A stretch of 64,000 nucleotides of DNA from Planctomycetota bacterium. Its GTDB lineage: Bacteria; Planctomycetota; JAJSAM01. Shown piece by piece: positions 52,204-60,622 of the stretch. The stretch's first letter is position 1; each line of letters starts with the position of its first letter. The notes below the pieces were generated by a model. That model was not told the DNA's origin. It worked only from the letters and a program-made list of their open reading frames with translations, and did no database searches. The translations under genes were made by a program, and so were the position numbers. The DNA lies in the NCBI GenBank assembly GCA_024274785.1, contig JAJSAM010000005.1, positions 1-64,000 on the forward strand. Direction: 5' to 3'.

Positions 52204-52286
52204 CCCGCTTTTATCACCAGTGCGCACGTTGCGTTCTCGCGAGCCCTCAGGGACATGACAAGCTGTATCTGAGAAAGGAGGGCTGG

Positions 52287-53000
52287 ATGGCAGACGTTCT
52301 CGTGTTTGCGGCGCATCCCGACGACGCCGAACTGGCGGGCGGGGGGCTGATTGCCAAGTGTGTGAAGCTCGGCTATTCGGTCGGCATCATCGACCTGACG
52401 AGGGGGGAACTGGGCACGCGGGGCACCGCTCTGGAGCGGGCCGCCGAATCCGCCGCGGCGGACGAGGTGCTCGGTATCGAGATCCGCGAGAACCTGCGCC
52501 TGCCGGACGGGGGGCTGACCGAGACGCTCGAGGCTCGCAAACTGGTGGTGGACGCCATCCGCCGCCATCGCCCGACGCTCGTCACCGCGCCCTGCACCGA
52601 GGACCTGCACCCCGACCACGCCGTCGCCGGCCGAATCGTCGCCGCGGCGGTCTACCCGGCCGGCTTCGCGAAGTACGACACCGGCACGCCGCGTTGCCGC
52701 CCGCCGGCCCTCGCCCACTACATGAACCACACCACGTTCCCGCCGTCCTTCATCCTCGACATCAGCGATGTCTGGGAGACCCGGCTCAAGGCGGTGAAGT
52801 GCTACCGGAGCCAGCTCTTCAACCCCGACAGCCTGGAGCCGAAGACCGGCATCAGCTCTCCGGACTTTCTCGAACGGCTCTCCGCGCGGTTCCGCCACTT
52901 CGGCGCCGAGATCGGTGCGAAGTACGGCGAGCCCTACCTTCTGCATCGCCCCACGCCGGTCGTGGACCCGGTGGCGATCTTCCGGAGGCAGGACGGGTGA
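52287..53000 (+). CDS. bshB1: bacillithiol biosynthesis deacetylase BshB1
   Basis: A 237-residue PIG-L family zinc deacetylase. It has the zinc motif AAHPDDAELAGGG, LTRGELGTRGT, and the third ligand region EDLHPDHAVAG; KCYRSQLFNP is typical of BshB1. It removes acetate from GlcNAc-malate. The ATG follows GAAAGGAGG with good spacing. Its stop overlaps the bshA start. Confidence 0.93.
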   Translation: MADVLVFAAHPDDAELAGGGLIAKCVKLGYSVGIIDLTRGELGTRGTALERAAESAAADEVLGIEIRENLRLPDGGLTETLEARKLVVDAIRRHRPTLVTAPCTEDLHPDHAVAGRIVAAAVYPAGFAKYDTGTPRCRPPALAHYMNHTTFPPSFILDISDVWETRLKAVKCYRSQLFNPDSLEPKTGISSPDFLERLSARFRHFGAEIGAKYGEPYLLHRPTPVVDPVAIFRRQDG

Positions 53001-54121
53001 AACTCGGCATCGTCTGTTACCCGACGTACGGCGGATCCGGAGCCATCGCCACGGAGCTGGGGCAGTCCCTCGCCCGCCGCGGCCACGAGATCCACATGAT
53101 CTCCTATGCGCCGCCGTTCCGGTTGCGCGACTTCCGGAGCAACCTCCACTACCACGCGGTGGAGGTATCGTCCTATCCGCTCTTCCGCTACCCCCCCTAT
53201 GACCTCGCTCTCGCCAGCAAGATCATGGAGGTCGTGAGTGAGACCGGTCTCGACCTCCTGCACGCGCACTACGCGATCCCCCACGCGATCTCGGCCTACC
53301 TCGCGAGAGAGATGCTCCCCGCCGACCAGAAGATCAAGGTGATCACGACGTTGCACGGCACGGACATCACCCTGGTGGGAGCGGAGCGCGCTTACAAGGA
53401 GGTCACCCGGTTCGGCATTCGCGAATCGGATGGTGTCACGGTGGTCTCGGACTGGTTGCTCGAGGAGACGAAGCGGATCTTCGGCGTCACGCGGGAGATG
53501 CGGGTCATCCCGAACTTCGTGGACACCCATCGGTTCAAACCGGGCCTCGATGCGGAGTACCGTGCGCGTTTCGCCGCCCCGGAAGAGAAGATCCTGGTCC
53601 ACGCCAGCAACTTCCGCCCGGTGAAGCGCGTGCAGGACGTGGTCCGCATCCTCGCCCTGGTCCGCGAGCAGATCCCCGCCCGGCTGGTTCTCGTCGGTGA
53701 CGGCCCGGAGCTCCCGAGAGCCGCGGAGCTGGCGGCGGAGCTCGGCGTACGGGAGCACGTGGTCTTCGCCGGCCAGCAGGAGGCGATCGAGTTGCTCCTC
53801 AAGGTTTCCGACCTCTTCCTCCTTCCGAGTGAGTTCGAGAGTTTCGGCCTGGCCGCTCTGGAGGCTCTCTCCTGCGGCCTCCCGGTCATCGCCACGAATA
53901 CGGGAGGCCTCCCCGATGTGGTGAAGGAAGGCAAGAGCGGCCACCTCTGCCGCGTAGGCGACGTCCCCTGCATGGCGAGCTTCGCGATCAACCTGCTCGG
54001 CCACGAGGACTCCCACCAGAGCTACCGATTGGCGGCGCGTGAGGATGTGCTCCGCCACTACAACGTGGAGGACGTGGTGATCGACTACGAGCGGTACTAC
54101 GAGGAGATCCTCCGGGCGTAG
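52997..54121 (+). CDS. bshA: N-acetyl-alpha-D-glucosaminyl L-malate synthase BshA
   Basis: A 374-residue GT4 glycosyltransferase. The N-terminus GIVCYPTYGGSGAIATELG is diagnostic of BshA. TTLHGTDITLVG, NFRPVKRVQDVV, and FLLPSEFESFGLAALEALSC with the E-x7-E catalytic signature follow. It joins GlcNAc to malate, the first step of bacillithiol synthesis. GTG start in a four-base overlap with bshB1. All three bacillithiol genes are thus together, in the order bshC-bshB1-bshA. Confidence 0.95.
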   Translation: MKLGIVCYPTYGGSGAIATELGQSLARRGHEIHMISYAPPFRLRDFRSNLHYHAVEVSSYPLFRYPPYDLALASKIMEVVSETGLDLLHAHYAIPHAISAYLAREMLPADQKIKVITTLHGTDITLVGAERAYKEVTRFGIRESDGVTVVSDWLLEETKRIFGVTREMRVIPNFVDTHRFKPGLDAEYRARFAAPEEKILVHASNFRPVKRVQDVVRILALVREQIPARLVLVGDGPELPRAAELAAELGVREHVVFAGQQEAIELLLKVSDLFLLPSEFESFGLAALEALSCGLPVIATNTGGLPDVVKEGKSGHLCRVGDVPCMASFAINLLGHEDSHQSYRLAAREDVLRHYNVEDVVIDYERYYEEILRA

Positions 54122-54124
54122 CCT

Positions 54125-54144
54125 GCGCCCGGAGGGTCGGGCGC
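54125..54144 (+). terminator. hairpin after bshA
   Basis: A 7-base-pair stem GCGCCCG-GAGGGT-CGGGCGC begins four bases after the bshA stop codon. Probable terminator of the pyrF-bsh operon; no T-tract. Confidence 0.6.
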
Positions 54145-54262
54145 CGTCCCGACCAGACCCAATGCCGCGTCGACTCCGGAAGTCCCGCCCGGGCCGCTGA
54201 GTCGCCCCGCTTCCATCAACCCGATCCGCCCTCCCCGAACCCCCGTTCCTGAACGAGCAGGG

Positions 54263-55792
54263 TCACCGCTCGTTTCTTCCATCCGAGGGACTCCGGCGGG
54301 TGGAATCCGCCCTGGGCTGCACGGCCCGGAAAACAGCCTGGGGCACATAGCGGTTCAGGGCCTTCGTGCGTTCCGGGTGCGCGCTGAAGAGGACCACCCG
54401 TCCCGCTCCGAATCGGCCGCGGACGATCGCCGGGGTGCCGGGCATCACCCCCTTCGGCGCGCCGTTCTTCGCGATCCCCGTGACATAGATCGCGAGGGCA
54501 TCGAAATCGGGAATCTCCGGATCCCCGGCGGGCGCGAGGATGGGGCCCTGGCCGTAGTAGATGTCCGGTCCGGCCTTCCCGCCGAACATCGCCCGCCCGG
54601 CCGCGGTCAAGCGCAGGCGGACGGTGCCGGTGCCCCGCGCCCAGTGTTCCGTGTCGAGCACCTTCGCATCGACGATCCCGAGCGACCACGAGTAGTGCCG
54701 CGTGGCCAGGTAGGCGCCCGCGCAGAATCCGAGGTAGCCGCCACCCTTCCGGACGAACTCCCGAACCGCGTTGCGCCCCGGCTCCCCGAGGGTTCGCGAC
54801 TGCCCGGCTCCCGTGCCGCCGGGGAAGGCCACGACGTCGAACGATGCCAGGGCGCCCGCGGCGATCTCGGCGGCGGTGATCCGCCGAGATCGGATCTTTC
54901 CCCCGGCCGGCAGGCACTGCTCGACGAACCAGGCGCTCTTCGCCCCCGTCCCCCCGTCGTTGTAGATCGCGAGGCGGACCTCGCCGCGCTTCCGATCCTT
55001 CGGGAAGAGCGTGTAGGGAGATGATGCCGGTTCCATCATCCCGAGTTCGACGAGGAGGCGGTGGACCGCAATGCGGTGCTGGCGGACGCGGATCGCGACG
55101 GGATCCCGAACCGAGGTTTCGGCGATGAGGGAATGGGCAGAAAGTCGCACCGCCGCCGCCCGCGCGAGGCTCCCTTCGATGGGCTCCTTGATCACGACCC
55201 ATTTCCGGTCTTTTCGGGGCGTCCGTTCGTTCGCCGCCTTCGCCATGAGTCCGGCGATACGTTCCGTATCCGGATCCGGAAAGACGATCAGGCTGTTCCC
55301 GAGGTACTTGCGCTTCGCCGTCGTCATCGAGCGGTAGTTCGCCGATTCATGGAGGTCGAGGAGCCAGTCGGGCCGAAGGCCGGTGACGAGGCGCCAGATC
55401 GGCCTCGCGAGCGGCCCGGTGATCTTCAAGTCCGCCGAGGGGAACTGCCGGTTCAGATCGTAGTCCGGGTTCGCCGGGACCTTGCGTTGGACGGCTTCGC
55501 AGGCCCTCCGGTTGATGCTCGGGATCACGACGAGGGTGCCGCGGATGATTGCCCAGTGCCGGATCGCCCGCGCGGCCCGCCAGCCCGCCGGCTCGTCCCC
55601 GTGCATCCCCCCCACCACGACCACCGTGGGCCCGGCTCTTACCGCGCGGCGAAGGAACGCCGGAGTCTCCCACCGGGTCCCTTTGGCGAGCGCGACCTCG
55701 GAAATGGTGTTCGCATCCCCGCGCGCGTCAGGCGGCGCAAGAAGCAGGAGGCCGGCAAGGACCAGCGTGGCTTTCAGAACCGGGGCTCTCAT
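54263..55792 (-). CDS. secreted M14-type deacylase fused to BPL_N (GATase-like) domain
   Basis: A 509-residue protein with a signal peptide (residues 1-24). Residues about 40-255 are a succinylglutamate desuccinylase/aspartoacylase-like M14 domain with zinc ligands in VVGGMHGDEPAGWRAARA (HxxE) and LLDLHES (His), plus DLNRQFPS. Residues about 270-480 match the BPL_N domain: VAFPGGTGAGQSR, EFVRKGGGYLGFCAGAYLAT (nucleophile-elbow-like Cys), and VVLFSAHPE. Both domains seem intact. The ATG at 55792 puts the signal peptide first; an ATG 13 codons upstream adds a poor leader. It converges on bshA. Confidence 0.8.
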   Translation of the reverse strand: MRAPVLKATLVLAGLLLLAPPDARGDANTISEVALAKGTRWETPAFLRRAVRAGPTVVVVGGMHGDEPAGWRAARAIRHWAIIRGTLVVIPSINRRACEAVQRKVPANPDYDLNRQFPSADLKITGPLARPIWRLVTGLRPDWLLDLHESANYRSMTTAKRKYLGNSLIVFPDPDTERIAGLMAKAANERTPRKDRKWVVIKEPIEGSLARAAAVRLSAHSLIAETSVRDPVAIRVRQHRIAVHRLLVELGMMEPASSPYTLFPKDRKRGEVRLAIYNDGGTGAKSAWFVEQCLPAGGKIRSRRITAAEIAAGALASFDVVAFPGGTGAGQSRTLGEPGRNAVREFVRKGGGYLGFCAGAYLATRHYSWSLGIVDAKVLDTEHWARGTGTVRLRLTAAGRAMFGGKAGPDIYYGQGPILAPAGDPEIPDFDALAIYVTGIAKNGAPKGVMPGTPAIVRGRFGAGRVVLFSAHPERTKALNRYVPQAVFRAVQPRADSTRRSPSDGRNER

Positions 55793-55882
55793 GATGCGAA
55801 AGAGGGTAGCAGAGTCCGGTGACAGGTTCATCGATCGGCTCCAGCCGGACGGCAGTCGCGCCCGGACTCGGAATCTCCCAGC

Positions 55883-56396
55883 TCACGCCGTCGGCAGCGG
55901 GCTCAGCAGCCCCCGATCAGCGAGCTGCTGGAAGTGGCTCGACACGCTCGCTGCGAGGGCCCTGTCCCGGACGAGCAGGCCCAGCTCGAAGTTGCGGTCG
56001 AGGGCGGCCTCGGTCAGGTTTGCCGAGGTTACGAAGACAGTCTCTCCATCGGTCACGACGGCCTTGGCGTGCAGGATGCCCCCGGGGCCGTCTTGTTCGA
56101 GGGAGCGGGGGTCGTAGTAGACGAATGGCCTTGACGATCCTGGCCAGTCCGTGCCCCGGAAACGATCGGCGAACCGGCGCACCAGGGCTGACGGGGTCGT
56201 CTTGTCGCCCCCGCGGCGCTGGATGTTCAGCAGGAAGCTCGCCGAGCGCCGCCACGACGGCCTCGCCCCCCTCGCGCAGGCCGAGCGCGGACTGCAATGA
56301 GACGGCGCTGCACGCGACCGGGAGGATGCCCGACTGAAGGGCATGCACCAGGCGCTTTCGCAGGTGCGCCGGCAGGGTCAGGAAGGCCTCGGTCAT
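55883..56396 (-). pseudogene. drmC: DISARM drmC (PLD-family) remnant, internal deletion and frameshift
   Basis: The start (MTEAFLTLPAHLRKRLVHAL to about LGEL, residue 54) and the end are recognisable but in different frames, joined near 56235. The 3' part has the phospholipase D HKD-type motif ILHAKAVVTDGETVFVTSAN and FELGLLVRD. The middle, which includes the first half of the PLD fold in normal DrmC (about 240 residues), is missing. The start overlaps the drmB stop by four bases, so operon order is preserved. Not expected to be functional. Confidence 0.8.
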
Positions 56397-57493
56397 CGAG
56401 TCTCTCCGAAGAACGCAGCGTCGGCGGTCGCCAGCGTGGGAATGACCAGCGCGCGGTCGAGGTAGTCGTTGCGCATCTCGCAGGAGGTCTCCGCCACCAG
56501 CGCACAGCCGTGGCAGGCGGCGCCGTGGAGCCAGCGGCCCTCCATGCTCTCGCCCGGTGCGTGCTGGGCGCAGATCGGGTCATTCGAGCAGAGCGCGCCC
56601 GTCCGCAACGCGTGAGCCAGATGGGCTTCGATGTGCCGGGCTTGCTGGACCAGTCCTCCGAGCGTTCCCTCGGCGTCGGGGCTTCCCGTGTAGCGGAGGA
56701 TGCCGTAGCGCCCCGCCTTGGCGTCGGCGTAGATCCGCTCGCGGATTGAGCTTGCGAGGTAGCCGCAGCGCATGGCGAGGGACTGGATCAGGAGGTGTGA
56801 GAGCGTGTGCAGGAGCGCATACGGACCGCCGGGGAAGGGGCGTTCGGTCTTGCGGTTCTCATTCCACGGCCGCTTTCCCCGGCAGACGCCGAGCGGCGGT
56901 GGGCTTAAATCGAGTTGCGTAGCCTCGTGGAGCTTGCGTGACTTCCCGCATTCGCAGCGTACCGACAGGTCGGCGAGGTCACCCCCCGTACCGCGTTCGT
57001 CGAGCCGGAGCTGTCGGCGGCGGTTGTCCGCGTAGTCCTGTACGAACCCGTGCCAGTCGAGATCGTCCACATGTCCCTTGGGGCAGGCGCGCACGAAGCG
57101 GGTGGGAACGACCCTCAGACCGTCGAAGCGGCCGCGGTCATCGAGGGCCTTCCGGTGGATCAGCCGGCGGGACCGCTTGCGATCTCTGCTCCCGGCATCC
57201 TCCCGGACGACAAACCACTCCGGAAAACGCCAGACCCCGATCCCTTTCCGGGACTCGCGCGGATCGCTCGAATCGACGGGCGGGGCGTAGAGGCGCGGCG
57301 CGGGAACCCCTGTCATGATCTGGAGTTTTCGCGTGAGCCTCGACTCGCTGATCTCGACGAGATCCCCCGGCTTCGGCCAGGTATCGAGCCCACCGACGAT
57401 CACTGCGTAGTTCGGCAGGTCGAGAAGCGCTCCCGGCCCCCAGGTGGTGATCACCTGGCTGCGGCGGATCTGCCCATGTGCCTTCCTGCTCAT
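56393..57493 (-). pseudogene. drmB: DISARM drmB (DUF1998) with large in-frame internal deletion
   Basis: A 366-codon open frame. The N-terminus, GQIRRSQVITTWGPGALLDL and VIVGGLDTW, and the C-terminal DUF1998 part (YALLHTLSHLLIQSLAMRCG, GSPDAEGTLGGLVQ, CSNDPICAQH, HGAACHGCALVAETSCEMRN) are both typical of DrmB. Family members are about 600 residues or more. The sequence jumps from GVCRGKRPW straight to PYALLHTL, so the middle (roughly 200-250 residues, with part of the zinc region) has been lost in frame. It overlaps drmA and drmC by four bases each. Probably inactive, though still open. Confidence 0.82.
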
Positions 57494-59186
57494 GAGCCCT
57501 CCTCCACCGGTGCGCCGCCGAGGTCCTTCAGGAACAGATTGACCTGGGGCTCGACGTCGCGGAGCGATCGGTTGGCCTTGAACTTCCGGTGGTGCTCCGA
57601 CTCGAACTCCTGGTCGAGCATCTCCCGCAGGAGCGGACGTGGTTGCGTCAACTCGTACTTCTGGTACTGCACCGCCACGCCTTTCTGCTGGTAGTCCTGG
57701 ACGACTTTCAGCCAGGAATCGAGCAGCTCGACCACGCGATTCTGCACACTGCGCAGGCGCTCCTCACGCTCGGCCTCGTCCACAAACGGTTGCCCGCGTA
57801 CGCGCTCGAGGAAGGCGTCGAGGAGCCGTCGCTCGAGTGCTACGCGGACCTCGGCGATCTCCGCGACCCCCTGCGGCGGCGTCAGCCGAGGCTCCGCGTG
57901 CCGCGCCAGCGCGACCAGCGCCCCGGCGAAGCCTGGATCGAGCGCGCGGGAGGAGAACGGCGTGACGCTGCTCACCTCCACCGGGCGGTAGAAGGTCTCG
58001 TGGTAGTGCCGGAAGCGCTCGTAGTGTGAGCGGTCCCTCGGTTTGTGGATGTTGAGCAGGGTCACCACCAGCCCGGGGCGCTCATCGTCACGACCGACGC
58101 GGCTGGTCGCCTGGATGCACTCCGCGTGGGTCTTTGGCTGGCCGAGGACGACCATCAGCCCGAGGCGCGGGATGTCCAATCCCACGGAGATCATGTTCGT
58201 GGCGATGGCGCAGTCCACGCGCTGCTTATCGCCAAAGGTCGCCTCCAGTCGCCGGCGGGCCTCCGCCACCTTGTCGGTCGAGACCCGCGAGGTGAGCTCC
58301 ACCACTTCGGAGAAGGTCTTTCGATCCCGAAAGAGCCCATGTTTTTCACCGATGCGCTTGTGTCCCCCGTAGCTCTTGACGGTGTTCTGGACCTGCTCCT
58401 CGAGGATGCGCCGTGCGCCTCCCAGTTCGCGCAGGCTGTTGAAGTAACCGAGCACCGTCATGTAGGGATCGGCCGGGTTGTTCGCGTGCTGGTGTCCTCC
58501 GGCATCCCGGTAGGCGCGTTCCGCGGCCCCCATGAGCGCCAGCCGGACCCGGCGCATCACTTCCCTGGGGTTGCGGCCTGGGCGGCGATGCCGAGATAGT
58601 GTCTGGCGGAGGTCTCGACGGCCGGCACCGTCTTGGCGAAGAACGAGTCTCGGCGGTCGGGCCCCGGCGGCGGGAAGATCTGCGTCTGCGGCCGATCGAA
58701 GAGCGCCTGGATCTGATCCTGGGCCCGGCGTACGGTCGCGGTGGAGGCGACGATCTTCGGGCGCACCGTACCCCCGTCATCCTCGCGGACGCAGAGTGCT
58801 TCGATAGCCGCTTCGTACAGCCCGGCCATCGTGCCGAGCGGCCCCGAGATCAGGTGCAACTCGTCCTGGATGATCAGATCGGGGGGCAGAAGAGGCGTGG
58901 CGAGACGCTTGCCGCACCCCGGTTCCGCCGCGCTGTAGAAGCCCCGGGAGTCATGGTGATCCGCTCCACCGAGGATCGCCCCCGACGGCCCGACAAACGG
59001 CAGCGCCGCGAACTTGTCGACGGTGGCGATCAGGAAGGCCGGCAGCCGCCGATAGATCGATTCGTCCACCGCCACAATCGGCAGTTGCCGGTCGCGGGTG
59101 AAGTCGCACTCGAAGTTGGCGCAGACGATGCCCAGCTCGGTGGGATTGTCGTCGCTTGGCTTGAGAACGAAGGAACTGGACTCCAA
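57490..59186 (-). pseudogene. drmA: DISARM drmA helicase, C-terminal half with frameshift
   Basis: Two adjoining frames. The 5' one (59186-58557) starts at about GIVCANFECDFTRDR and holds Walker B DLIIQDELHLISGPLG and ASTATVRRAQDQI. The 3' one (58560-57490) continues with MRRVRLALMGAAERAYRDAG, the helicase C-terminal motif TNMISVGLDIPRLGLMVVLG and QATSRVGR. Restoring one G at about 58558 (AAGTG to AAGGTG) would join them. The N-terminal half with Walker A, several hundred residues in normal DrmA, is missing and replaced by unrelated DNA. Its stop overlaps drmB. Confidence 0.85.
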
Positions 59187-59539
59187 AGCGAAGGCCGAAG
59201 AGCAGGGTAAGGACCCCTTCGACGCCCGGGCTCCTCCGGCGGGGTAAGGGGGGCGTAGAGGGCGAACCCGGGGTTACGGTGCAGTGGCCGGTGTCCCCTT
59301 CGGGGTGCAAGAGGAAAACACGACGAAAGGGGCGTGCCGGGGGAGGGTCTGTCCCGGGAGGGGCTAAACGCGACGAAACGGACCGAGAAGAGCCGGTGGG
59401 AGGACTTGCCGGGAGAGGGGACGACGGATAGCCTCCGGAGAACCCGAGAAGGGTCGACCTGGACTGCCACGGACGGCGAACAGGTGGGCTCTGACCGGAT
59501 CTGGGGCGGCGGAGCTGAATGCCGTGAGATTAAATCGCC
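59187..59539. other. unassigned DNA between drmD and drmA remnants
   Basis: About 350 bases without similarity to DISARM genes and no supported ORF. It contains a CCCCTTCGGGG hairpin near 59294 and loosely repeated ACGACGAAA/GCGACGAAAC motifs (59319, 59369). It occupies the place of the drmD 3' end, any drmM gene, and the drmA 5' end. It could be the scar of an insertion plus deletion. Confidence 0.6.
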
Positions 59540-60109
59540 TATTCGTGCCTCGAGTTCCGCCTTCCACTGTTCGAGGACCGACGGCGGCGCGGCGACCACG
59601 ATGGTCTTGCACTTCTTTCGCAGCAGCAGCTCGCGGGCGATCAGGCCGGCTTCGATGGTCTTGCCGAGGCCGGTGTCGTCGGCGATGAAGAGATTGACGC
59701 GCGGCAGTCGCAGCGCTTTTCGCAGCGGCTCCATCTGGTAGGCGTCGATCTTGATCCCGGTGCGGAAGGGGGCTTGGAAGAGGTTCGGGTCGGTCGCCGT
59801 CGGGCAGTTCCAGCGCAGGGTGTGCAGAAAGGCCCCGAACTGGCGCGGCGCGTCGAATCCCTTGGCGGCGAGATCGCTCCAGCCCTCTTCCTGGAGAATG
59901 AAGCGATCGGGCTCGAACTCCCAGAACACGCTCAAGGCCTGGCCCTGCGCATCATCGTCGGCGCACGCCAGGCGCACCAGGCAGGACTGACCCGGCGTAT
60001 CCGGTTCGATGACCTCCTCGACGAGCCATCGTCTCGATCGCACGTGGACCAGCTCGCCCAATCGTGGCGCTCGCTCAGGCAGCAGATGGGTCGTCGTGGA
60101 ATCCGTCAA
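59540..60109 (-). pseudogene. drmD: DISARM drmD (SNF2 helicase), N-terminal fragment
   Basis: About 190 residues of DrmD from the start: LGELVHVRSRRWLVEEVIEP, CLVRLACADDDAQGQALSVF, LHTLRWNCPTATDPNLFQAP, and Walker A NLFIADDTGLGKTIEAGLIA, ending at QWKAELEARIGDL. Full DrmD proteins are about 1000 residues, so the motor is cut after motif Ia. The open frame continues to 59030 with sequence of no protein-like character. The start is a TTG with GGGGAG upstream. DrmD marks class 1 DISARM. Confidence 0.85.
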
Positions 60110-60622
60110 GGAAGCGGTCTCCCCGGCAATGCGATGGAAGGGATCGGGTCCACAGATTTCTGAATGGCCCCATGCCCCGGGAAACCGTAGCCGGTTCGGG
60201 ATTCGCCGTCAATGGTGTGGAGGGTGGGACGATGCTGGTGTCAGGAGATGCAGTGGGAGTGGGGATCGACCGCATGATCTCCACCAAGGCTTGGCGGGAC
60301 GGTCCGGTGCTGTTCGGTTGCCAGGGTCTTCGGAGTTGCCTTCCCGGATGGGCGTTCTGGAGGATCCGCCGGATTCGCGAGCGGTTCCGGACGGCGACGA
60401 CCTGCGGTACGTAGCTGAGCTCGTGGCGGGCGGGCTGGTCCTCGCCGTGGATGCCGTTGGCCGCCACATCGACGGCCATCCCGTCGAAGAAGACGTAGCG
60501 CCTGACGAGCAGCACCGGCGGCGGGTGCGGGGCACTGGACCTGGCGAAGAACGAACTTTTTTTTGGTGAAGGTCCATCCCGGGCCGATTCGTGTCACCCC
60601 CATATCGTAGAATACGAACAGA
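60110..60622. other. intergenic region between drmD remnant and HNH gene
   Basis: 513 bases with no supported gene. A minus-strand open frame (60075-60515) has no recognisable motif and overlaps drmD out of frame. A run of eight T at 60557-60564 has no hairpin before it. CGTAGAATACG near 60606 could be a -10 region for the HNH gene. May include decayed DISARM upstream sequence. Confidence 0.45.

Noticed and set aside
60075..60515. 146-codon minus-strand frame upstream of drmD, considered as a drmM remnant
   Set aside because: No methyltransferase motifs such as DPPY or NPPF and no clear ribosome binding site.
60557..60564. Run of eight T as a rho-independent terminator
   Set aside because: No stable hairpin immediately precedes it on either strand.
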